This document shows, in pieces, positions 33,410 to 41,400 of a stretch of DNA of 64,000 nucleotides. The position numbers were made by a program, and so were the translations under genes. The stretch is from Streptomyces sp. ISL-10 (GTDB taxonomy: Bacteria; Actinomycetota; Actinomycetes; Streptomycetales; Streptomycetaceae). Where the stretch lies: assembly GCF_018614575.1 (NCBI RefSeq), contig NZ_JAGGOJ010000016.1, forward strand, positions 210,917-274,916, given 5' to 3'. The notes under the pieces were generated by a model that was not told the DNA's origin, made no database searches, and worked only from the letters and a program-made list of their open reading frames with translations. Within the stretch, counting starts at the first letter, position 1; every line of letters starts with the position of its first letter.

Positions 33410-34683
33410 ACCAGCTCCTTTCCGCGTGTCTCCGGCAGGCCCACCAGCGCCAGCACCGCGAGGCCGTAACCCGCTGCACCGAGGACCAGGGCGCCGCCGA
33501 CGCCCCAGCTGTCGGAGAGGAATCCGACGAGGGTGGGCAGAAAGGCGCCCACCGCCCGGCCGCTGTTGTACGTGAAGCCCTGGCCGGTCCCGCGCACGGC
33601 GGTCGGATACAGCTCGCTCAGGTACGAGCCGAAGCCGCTGAAGATCGCGGACATGCAGAAACCGAGCGGGAATCCGAGGACGAGCAGCAGGCTGTCGGCC
33701 CCCGACGGGATGCCCGTGTAGGCCACGATCCCGGCCGCCGAAAGGACCGCGAACAGCGTGATGTTGTTCTTGCGGCCGATGCGGTCGGTCAGATATCCGC
33801 CGGTCAGGTAGCCGATGAAGGCACCGGATATCAGGAACGCGAGATAGCCGCCCGTACCCACGACGGTGAGACCGCGTTCCGTCTTGAGGTACGTCGGCAC
33901 CCATGTCGCGAGCGTGTAGTAGCCGCCCTGGACGCCGGTGGACAGCAGGGTGGCGAAGACGGTGGTGCGCAGCAGGTCCTTGTTGAAGATGGTGGAGAAC
34001 GATCCGCGCTCAGTGCTCCTGCGGCGCTGCTCCGCCGCCTCCGGCGCGTCGCTGACATTGCGCCGAACGTACACGACCAGCAGGGCGGGCAGGGCGCCCG
34101 TCCAGAACATCACCCGCCAGGCGGTGTCTGCGTCGAGGAACGCGAAGACCAGCGTGTAGACGATGACCGCGAGCGCCCAGCCGGCCGCCCAGGCGCTCTG
34201 TACCGCGCCGAGTGTGCGCCCCCGGTGCTTCGCCGTCGCGTGCTCGGCGACCAGGATCGCGCCGACGGCCCATTCGCCGCCGAAACCGAGGCCCTGGAGC
34301 GCGCGGAACACCAGCAACGTCTCGTAGTTCGGAGCGAAACCGCACAGAACGGTGAAAACCGCATAGGTGATCACGGTGATCATCAGAGCCTTCACCCGGC
34401 CGATGCGGTCGGCGAGCACCCCGGCCAGCGCGCCGCCGATCGCCGAGACGACCAGCGTGACCGTGGTGAGAAGCCCGGTCTGTCCGTTGTCGAGGCTGAA
34501 GTACGCGGAGATCGCCACCATGCTCAGCGGCAGCGTGAAGTAGTCGTAGGAGTCGAGGGCGTAGCCGCCGAACGCGCCGCCGAAGGCGCGCCGGCCCTGC
34601 GGGCCGAGGGAGCGGAACCACGCGAAGGCGCCGGTGTGCTCCGGCAGTTCACCTTGCTTCGGCTGGGCCTGGGTCGTACTCAT
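33406..34683 (-). CDS. MFS transporter, probable carboxylate or oxoproline uptake
   Basis: 425 residues from ATG 34683 (AGG 5 nt upstream; an in-frame GTG two codons earlier is less well placed). Twelve predicted spans. GGYALDSYDYFTLPLSMVAIS at helix 1, GVLADRIGRVKALMI in the 2-3 loop, and RALQGLGFGGEWAVGAILVAEHATAKHRGR belong to the metabolite:H+ symporter branch of MFS. GGYLTDRIGRKN marks the second half. It is the first gene of the operon with pxpABC, so 5-oxoproline or a precursor is the likely substrate. Its leader contains five imperfect 24-bp repeats. Confidence 0.87.
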   Translation of the reverse strand: MSTTQAQPKQGELPEHTGAFAWFRSLGPQGRRAFGGAFGGYALDSYDYFTLPLSMVAISAYFSLDNGQTGLLTTVTLVVSAIGGALAGVLADRIGRVKALMITVITYAVFTVLCGFAPNYETLLVFRALQGLGFGGEWAVGAILVAEHATAKHRGRTLGAVQSAWAAGWALAVIVYTLVFAFLDADTAWRVMFWTGALPALLVVYVRRNVSDAPEAAEQRRRSTERGSFSTIFNKDLLRTTVFATLLSTGVQGGYYTLATWVPTYLKTERGLTVVGTGGYLAFLISGAFIGYLTGGYLTDRIGRKNNITLFAVLSAAGIVAYTGIPSGADSLLLVLGFPLGFCMSAIFSGFGSYLSELYPTAVRGTGQGFTYNSGRAVGAFLPTLVGFLSDSWGVGGALVLGAAGYGLAVLALVGLPETRGKELV

Positions 34684-34692
34684 CTGCACCTC

Positions 34693-34813
34693 GCTGGGGT
34701 GAGGGAGTGCCTTCGGATGCCTGGGGAAGTGCCGTGGGGCGTGCGCTGGGAAGTGCGTTCGACAGGGTGCTGGGGCGTGCCTCGGGGAGGGTGCTGGGAA
34801 CTGCGTTCGGGAG
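34693..34813. repeat. Five imperfect tandem repeats of about 24 bp
   Basis: Units begin at 34693, 34719, 34743, 34766 and 34790; the last two read GGTGCTGGGGCGTGCCTC and GGTGCTGGGAACTGCGTTC. They lie between the MFS start codon and the GntR-type operator, i.e. in the 5' leader of the MFS-pxp transcript. They could also be read as a Pro/Ser/Ala-rich peptide on the minus strand, but I see no reason to call a gene. Confidence 0.75.
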
Positions 34814-34881
34814 TCTTGCCGGGCCGTGTGGATGCTGCGCGAGTGCCCATGCGGGCCGAGCGGTCACGCCAACGTAGAGGA

Positions 34882-34900
34882 TTGTTGAACGATCCGACAA
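34882..34900. promoter_or_regulatory. GntR/FadR-type operator between divergent genes
   Basis: TTGTTGAACGA at 34882-34892 fits the FadR-subfamily consensus TNGTNNNACNA at every fixed position. The wider site TTGTTG-N7-CGACAA is an imperfect dyad. It sits about 200 bp upstream of the MFS start and 80 bp upstream of the GntR-type regulator gene, as expected for shared control. Confidence 0.6.
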
Positions 34901-34980
34901 GGGGCGCGTTGAGACGTTCGAGCTTCTACGATGGATCCCGTGCGCCGGTGTGAGCCGCCCGGCGAGGGAGAGAGGGCGTT

Positions 34981-35691
34981 GTGGGGACGACGGAGCCCGC
35001 GATCGGCGGACTGGCGGACGACCGCCCGCTGTTGGGGCGCACGAGCACGGCCGAGCGGGTGGCCGACATCCTGCGCACCCGCATCGCCGAGGGCTATTTC
35101 CCGCCCGGCGAGCGGCTGTCGGAGGACGGCATCGTCAAGGCGCTCGGCGTCTCGCGCAACACGCTGCGCGAGGCGTTCCGGCTGCTCACCCATGAACGGT
35201 TGCTCGTCCACCGGCTCAACCGCGGCGTCTTCGTGCGCATGCTCGCCGTTAGGGACGTCGAGGACATCTACCGCACCCGGCAGCTCGTCGAATGCGCCGT
35301 CGTGCAGGGCCTCGGCGAGCCGCCCTACGACCTCGCCGAACTCGACGCGGCCGTCACCGGTGGCGAACGCGCCGCGCGCGCACGCGACTGGAAAGGCGTG
35401 GCGACCGCCAACATCCACTTCCACCGCGAGCTGGTGGCTCTGGCAGGCAGCGCGCGCACCGACGAGCTGATGCGCGGCGTCCTCGCCGAGCTCCGCCTCG
35501 CGTTCCACGTCGTGGACGACCCCCGCGGGCTGCACCAGCCCTATCTCGTGCGCAACCGGGAGATCCTGGAGGCGCTGCGCGCCGGCGAGCGCACCAAGGC
35601 CGAACGGCTCCTCGCCGACTACCTCGACGACTCGCGGGCCCGGCTCGTCGAGACGTACTCAGGAGCCGTCCCCGACGTGGACGAGACGTAG
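34981..35691 (+). CDS. GntR-family regulator (FadR subfamily)
   Basis: 236 residues from GTG 34981, ribosome site GGGAGAGAGGG. The N-terminal winged helix is AERVADILRTRIAEGYFPPGERLSEDGIVKALGVSRNTLREAFRLLTHERLL (residues about 24-75). The C-terminal all-helical FCD domain has the ligand pattern IHFHRELVALAGS and LVRNREILEALRAGE. It is divergent from the MFS-pxpABC operon with a consensus operator between them, so it probably regulates oxoproline uptake and use. Confidence 0.92.
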   Translation: MGTTEPAIGGLADDRPLLGRTSTAERVADILRTRIAEGYFPPGERLSEDGIVKALGVSRNTLREAFRLLTHERLLVHRLNRGVFVRMLAVRDVEDIYRTRQLVECAVVQGLGEPPYDLAELDAAVTGGERAARARDWKGVATANIHFHRELVALAGSARTDELMRGVLAELRLAFHVVDDPRGLHQPYLVRNREILEALRAGERTKAERLLADYLDDSRARLVETYSGAVPDVDET

Positions 35692-35795
35692 CAGGCCACG
35701 GCGCAGGCGGCGGGACCTGCGGGGGCGGAGCGTGCGGAGCGGTCGCTTCTGCGCCGTTTTCTCCGTTGTCGGTGCGAGGACCTAATCTGTGCACC

Positions 35796-37322
35796 GTGAC
35801 TTCGCCTGCCCCGACGGAATTCGTTCCGCCCCAGCTCAGCGCGGGGCCGCGGCCCGCGCAGGGCCCGGCCGCCGACGAAGGACTGGCGCGGCGTCTTCGC
35901 GCGCTCGCGTGCACCGCTCCGCTGCACGACCTCGACGCCCGCAAGGCCAACCTCGCCGGGGAGTACACGGTCTACGCGATGGCCGAGGTCGCCCTCGCCG
36001 CGATCGACCTCGTCACTCTCAACATGGACTTCGACACCGGAGCCGACCACGATCAGATAGTGGCCAGACTCCTCCCGCGCGTCGCGGCCCAGGCGCCGGA
36101 CCGCCCGCAGGCCGAGCACGAGCGCGTCGCCCGCTGGGTCCTGGAGAACCTGATCAACGTCGGCAGCGTGGACCGCGGGTTCCGCGCCGTGTACGGCACC
36201 TTCGGCACGGACGGTGTCTACACCCGCCGCGACTACGACTTCAAGCTCATCGAGGAAGTCCCCGGATACGACGGCAGCGTCTATCTGCGCACGACCGACG
36301 AAGCGGTCAACGTCCTCGTCGGCGCGCTCGACACCGACGTCACCAGCGCACAGATCGCGGCCGAGGTGAAGCTGGAGGTCCTCATCAGCAGGGGTCGCCT
36401 CGCCGACGCCCAGCTCGCCGCCGAGCAGGCGCGCTACCGCACCGTGCAGTACTCGGAGAGCCTGCGCCGGACCCTGGAGGCCACCCGGCGCAACGTACGC
36501 GCGGTCGACTGGCTCAATGCCGTCCCCGACATGATCGCGGAAGCCCTCGACCACGTCGCCGACCGCTACCGCCACGAGAACGCCATTCTGACCAACATCC
36601 GCAAGGCCCGCGACGAGGCCGAGGACCCCGAGCACAAGCGCCGCGCCGCCGAGCTCGTCGACATCGTCAAGGACTGCATCCGCCGTCACACCCAGCTGCA
36701 GTCCCGGCTCCTCGAAGCCGGCCCGCTCTTCCGCGCCGAGCAGGACCGCCAGGCGTTCGCCCGCCCCACCGCCCGGACCGGACTCGACCTGTACGGCCAG
36801 CTGGTGGCGCCCCTGCTCCCCCTGCCCGTCGCCTCGGCGACCCGCGTCACCGACGCCTTCTTCGCACGCGGTACCGGACTGCGCACCCCCGCCTCCGTCC
36901 GCGTCGGCGACCTGATCGACCTCCTGCTCACTGCGCCGCCGGAGCGCGAGCACCTCGGCGCGGAGATGCCGGAGCCCGACCTGATCGCCACCCCCGACGA
37001 CAGCCGCTTCAGCGAGGAGCAGCTCGCGAGCGCCATGGAGCTGCTCGACCTGGAGCACGACGCACCCCGCCGGCTGTCCGGTCTGCTCGCCGATGCCCGC
37101 CGGACCGATCCCGAACTGCCCTACCTCGTCGCCCTGCTGGCCGTCCACGCGGCGAGCCCGCCGGTCGGCACGGCGTACCGGCAGGGTGAGCAGCGCCTGC
37201 TCTTCGCCGTCGACGACGGTACGGAGCTGGACGACCGAGAGTTCGGCGGAGCGGACCTGATCGTGGGCACGGCGCTGCTGGACGCGGCGGGCATGGCGGC
37301 GGACCGGACGGAGGGAGCGTGA
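35796..37322 (+). CDS. Kleisin-like subunit of an SMC complex (MukF/JetA-like)
   Basis: 508 residues from GTG 35796, probably leaderless (TAATCT 7 nt upstream). The N-terminal part is predicted helical with a possible winged helix (RVARWVLENLINVGSVDRGFRAVYG ... DYDFKLIEEV). The middle is a long helical section (AEQARYRTVQYSESLRRTLEATRRNVRAVDWLNAVPDMI; HRRHTQLQSRLLEAG-like), and a globular C-terminal part follows. I recognise no named family with certainty. The assignment as kleisin rests on length, helical middle and position as first gene of three ending in an SMC ATPase, the order of mukF-mukE-mukB and jetA-jetB-jetC. Confidence 0.7.
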   Translation: MTSPAPTEFVPPQLSAGPRPAQGPAADEGLARRLRALACTAPLHDLDARKANLAGEYTVYAMAEVALAAIDLVTLNMDFDTGADHDQIVARLLPRVAAQAPDRPQAEHERVARWVLENLINVGSVDRGFRAVYGTFGTDGVYTRRDYDFKLIEEVPGYDGSVYLRTTDEAVNVLVGALDTDVTSAQIAAEVKLEVLISRGRLADAQLAAEQARYRTVQYSESLRRTLEATRRNVRAVDWLNAVPDMIAEALDHVADRYRHENAILTNIRKARDEAEDPEHKRRAAELVDIVKDCIRRHTQLQSRLLEAGPLFRAEQDRQAFARPTARTGLDLYGQLVAPLLPLPVASATRVTDAFFARGTGLRTPASVRVGDLIDLLLTAPPEREHLGAEMPEPDLIATPDDSRFSEEQLASAMELLDLEHDAPRRLSGLLADARRTDPELPYLVALLAVHAASPPVGTAYRQGEQRLLFAVDDGTELDDREFGGADLIVGTALLDAAGMAADRTEGA

Positions 37323-37392
37323 CGTCTCCCCGGCCCGCCACAGGCGGCCCCCGCTCGCACCCGCACCACCACCGCACGAAGGAGCAGCGACC

Positions 37393-38331
37393 GTGACCGA
37401 GCAGCACGCAGAGCACGCCACGCCGTGGCGTGAGGCCGACGCGCCGCTCGGCCCCCCGACCGGCCCCATCTCCGCCCCCACCGGACCCGTACCCGGCCGG
37501 GGCACGGGCGCCGTCACCCCCGCCGACGCAGCAGACGCCGCCCGTCTCGTCTCCTTCGGCCTCCAGCCCAAGCTGCTCCCCGCCCGCGACGCCGAATACG
37601 CCGACCTCCTGCGCCGCTACCGCGAGGACACCCTCTTCGCACGCCTCGCGGACGCCGTCGCCACCGGCCTCGGCCTCGTCGTGCTGGAGGTGTCGCCCCG
37701 CGCGGGCATGGCCGTCACCGCGGCCGAGGACTCCGTCTTCGCCGTCCGCATGGGCGACTACGCGCGCCGGGCAGCGCCCGACTCGGCAGACCGCTTCCTG
37801 CACGGGCTGGCCCATCTCGCCGTCGCCGCGATGGCCTTCCCGCGCCCCGAGGACCTCGCCGACGACGGCTACATCGGCCGGATCACCGTCAACGGCGTGG
37901 ACGCCTTCGTCCGGCAGGCCTGCCGCCGGCTGGAGGAACGCGCCGAGGAACAGGGCGAGAACAGCGACCCGGCCAGCGACGCCCCGGGCCTGGAAGCGGC
38001 CTGGCGGGTGTACGCGCGGCGCAGCGCGACAGGCGCCACCAAGGACGCCCGCCGGCTCGCCGGATCCACCACCGGCATCGTCGGCAAGGCGGTCGCCTTC
38101 CTGACCGACTCCGGCTTCCTCCAGCGGACCGGCGACGACGCGGGCGGCGCCTACCGCACCACCGCCCGGTATCAGCTGCAGGTGCGCGACATGGCCGGGA
38201 GCGCCGCGATGGCCGAGTTGTTGGAGCTGGGCGTCGTCGCGGTCAGCGACGGCACGGCGACGCTCGTCGCTCCGCCCGACGGCGAGGACCTGGAGCTGGT
38301 GGCCGACGCGGGGCTGCCGTTCCACACGTGA
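37393..38331 (+). CDS. Winged-helix KITE-like subunit of an SMC complex (MukE/JetB-like)
   Basis: 312 residues from GTG 37393 with AAGGAG 9 nt upstream, 70 bp after the kleisin-like gene. A Pro/Gly-rich N-terminus leads to LLRRYREDTLFARLADAVATGLGLVVLEVSPRAGMAVT. The C-terminal winged-helix-like segment is KDARRLAGSTTGIVGKAVAFLTDSGFLQRTGDDAGGAYRTTARYQLQVRDM. Size and fold fit MukE/KITE proteins that bind kleisins. The call depends mainly on operon context. Confidence 0.65.
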   Translation: MTEQHAEHATPWREADAPLGPPTGPISAPTGPVPGRGTGAVTPADAADAARLVSFGLQPKLLPARDAEYADLLRRYREDTLFARLADAVATGLGLVVLEVSPRAGMAVTAAEDSVFAVRMGDYARRAAPDSADRFLHGLAHLAVAAMAFPRPEDLADDGYIGRITVNGVDAFVRQACRRLEERAEEQGENSDPASDAPGLEAAWRVYARRSATGATKDARRLAGSTTGIVGKAVAFLTDSGFLQRTGDDAGGAYRTTARYQLQVRDMAGSAAMAELLELGVVAVSDGTATLVAPPDGEDLELVADAGLPFHT

Positions 38332-38483
38332 CCGCCTCCGCCTCGCCGTTCCGCGTGGCCGCCCCCGCTCCGCCGTTCCGTGTGACGGCCCCCGTCCCGC
38401 GTTGCGGCCGCCGCGCAGCCGCCTCCCACGCGTCAGACGCCACACCGCTGACGAAGCCAGCAGAAGACTGAGAGTCCGCCGCC

Positions 38484-41400
38484 ATGTACGAGTTGTCCCG
38501 GGTCCGCCTCTACTCCATCGGTCCTGCCGGTGCGCGCTACGCCGACACCGTGCTCGACCTGCGCGGAGTCGGCGAGCCGGTGCCCCACCCCGCTCCCGCG
38601 CAGGCGGAGTTCTTCGAGGAGGAGCCGGTCGGTCCGCCCCGCCGCCCCGCGCCCGCCGGCGTGCTCTTCCTGGAGAACGGCGGCGGCAAGTCCGTCCTCC
38701 TCAAGTTGATCTTCTCCGTGATGCTGCCCGGCCATCGCAACACCCTGGGCGGCGCGAGCTCCGGTGTGCTGCGCAAGTTCCTGCTCGCGGACGACTGCGG
38801 ACATGTGGCCCTGGAATGGCAGCACACCCAGACCGGTGAGCTGGTCGTCGTCGGCAAGGTCAGCGAGTGGCGCGGACGCCAGGTCTCCAACGACCCGCGC
38901 AAGTTCGCCGAAGCCTGGTACTCCTTCCGTCCCGGCCCCGGACTCAGCCTCGACTCCCTCCCCGTCGCCGAGTCCACGGCCGTGCGGCCGCCCGTCGAAG
39001 GAGCCTCCGGAGCACGCGGCCGCCGCCGCACCATGAAGGGCTTCCGCGACGCCGTCACCGAGGCCGGCAAGGTGTATCCGCACCTCGACGTGTACTGGGA
39101 GGAGATCCACGACCGCTGGAACGAGCACCTCGGCGACCTCGGCCTCGATCCCGAACTGTTCCGCTACCAGCGGGAGATGAATGCCGACGAGGGCGAGGCC
39201 GCGGGTCTCTTCGCGGTCAAGAAGGACTCCGACTTCACCGACCTGCTGCTGCGCGCCGTCACCGACACCCGCGACACCGACGGCCTCGCCGACCTCGTCA
39301 GCGGCTTCGGCAACAAGCTCGGCCGCCGCGCCGAGCTCACCGCGGAGCGCGACTTCACGGCGGGCTCGGTCGACCTCCTCGGCCGGATCGTCGAGGCCGC
39401 CGAGGCGCGTGCGCGAGCGCGCGACATCCACGCGGGCGCCGAGCGCCGCACTCGCACCCTGGCGCGCCGCCTCTCGGCCCGCGCCGTGGAGGAGCGGGTC
39501 CGTGCCGCCGATCTCGCCCAGCAGGTCACGGCCGCCGCGCACACGGTCACCGAAGCCGAACAGGCACGCAGCCGCAGCTCACTGATCGCCGCCGAACTGG
39601 CCTACCGGCATGCCTCCCTGGCCCTGACCGCCGCAGAGAAGGGCGCCGCGGCACAGCGCCGTGAGCTCATCGACGCACGCACGCTGCACTCGGCCTGGCA
39701 GGCCGCCGAGAACGTGCTGCGCCACCGCGCCGCCGCCGACCGCTCCGCCCGCGTCGCTGCGGCCATCCGCGAGGCGGAACGGGACGCGGCACCCGCCCTG
39801 GCCGCGCGCGCCAAGGCCGCAGGAGATCTCGTCCGCGCCCTGCACAAGGCCGCCGAGGAGGGCGAGCGGGTCGCCAACGAGGAGGAGGAGCGCTCGCGCG
39901 CTCTCCAGGAGACCGGCGAGGCCGCTCATCGTGACGCCACGGTCGCGGCCACGGAGGCCCAGCGCGCCCGCAGCGAGATCGGCCACCTGCGCCAGCGCCT
40001 CGCCGAGGTCGAGCACGAGACGGCGGAGGCCGTGCGGGCCGGCTGGCTCGACGACACCGCGCCCGATGCCGACCCTGCCCGCGCCGCCCTCGCGGCGAGT
40101 GACGCGGAGAAGACCGCTGTCGCCGCGTGGGACAGCGCCCGGGAGACCGCGCGCAGCACGGCCGAGCGCGCCAAGGAAACGGCGGCTGCGGAGTCGCGCG
40201 CAGAGCTGACCGCCGCGCGCGCGGCGGATGCGGCGCAGGCCGCGGAGAACGCGTACGAGGCGGAGCGCCGCGCGGCCGAGTCCATCGCGGAGGACGGTCG
40301 GCTGGCGGATCTGCTGAGCACTCCGGCCGTGGAACTGCCGGGCCCGGCGGTCCCGGTGCCGCGCGGCCCGGGCGCAGCCCCCGCGGATCACGCCCCCGGC
40401 GACCAGGCCACAGCTCAGGTGCCACGCCCGGGTGCCGCCGTTTCGACCGAGGGTGCTCACTCAGGCCACGGCCCTGAGGCCGACGCCACGTCGGGACCGT
40501 CCGCCGCCGGAGCGCCGATCGCGGGGGGCGCCGCTGTCTACGGCGGGCACGCCCAGAGCGACGCCACGTCGGGGCATGGCGCTGCCGGATCCGCCAGCGA
40601 GGCGGGCGCCGCAGCGCAGGACGATGCCGGCCACGCCCAGGGTCACGCAGCCCGTCCCGGGCACGGAGGCGCCGGGGCCGACGCGGCAGCGCACGCCGGG
40701 GCTCCCGCGCACGCCCAGCGCGACGGCGCTGCCGTCCGCGGGCGCGGCGCCACGCCGCGACCGGCCGGCGAGGGCCCCCTCAGCGCTGCCGAGCTCGACG
40801 GATTCGCGGACGAACTCCGCGAGTTGCTGGAGCAGTCCGTCGCCTCCGCCGAGCGGCAGCTCTTCGACCTGCGCACCGCCGCCGCCGCCGACGCCCGTAT
40901 CCTCGGCGCGCTCGGTGACGGCGGGCTGCTGCCGCCCGCACCGGACGTGCTCGCCACCGTCGAGTACCTCGGCGAACACGGCATCCCGGCGCTGCCCGGC
41001 TGGCGCTACCTCGCCCAGTCCGTCGACCCCGCCGACCACGCCGCCGTACTGTCCGCACGGCCCGAGCTCGTCGACGGAGTCGTGATCACCGACCCCGCTT
41101 CGCACGCCCGGGCGCGCGAAGCGCTCGCCGGCGCGGCGCTGCTGCCGCGCTCGGCCGTCGCCGTCGGCACCGCCGCCGCGCTGCTCGCCCCGGTGCCTGC
41201 GACGGGGACCGGCACCGAGGAAGACGTCTTCCTCGTCCCGCCGAACCCCGCCATGCACGACGAGGCCGCCGCCGACGAGGAGCGGCACGCACTGCGGGCC
41301 AGGGCGACCGCCCGCGACGAAGAGATCCGTGCGCTCGCAGCCCGCCTCGCGGGCGACCGCTCCCTTTCCGCCCGCCTCGCCGCCTGGCGCGACGACTGCC

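Noticed and set aside
34649..34900. 83-codon minus-strand ORF with Pro/Ser/Ala repeats
   Set aside because: It overlaps the GntR-type operator and the MFS start; the repeats are better described as a tandem DNA repeat in the leader.
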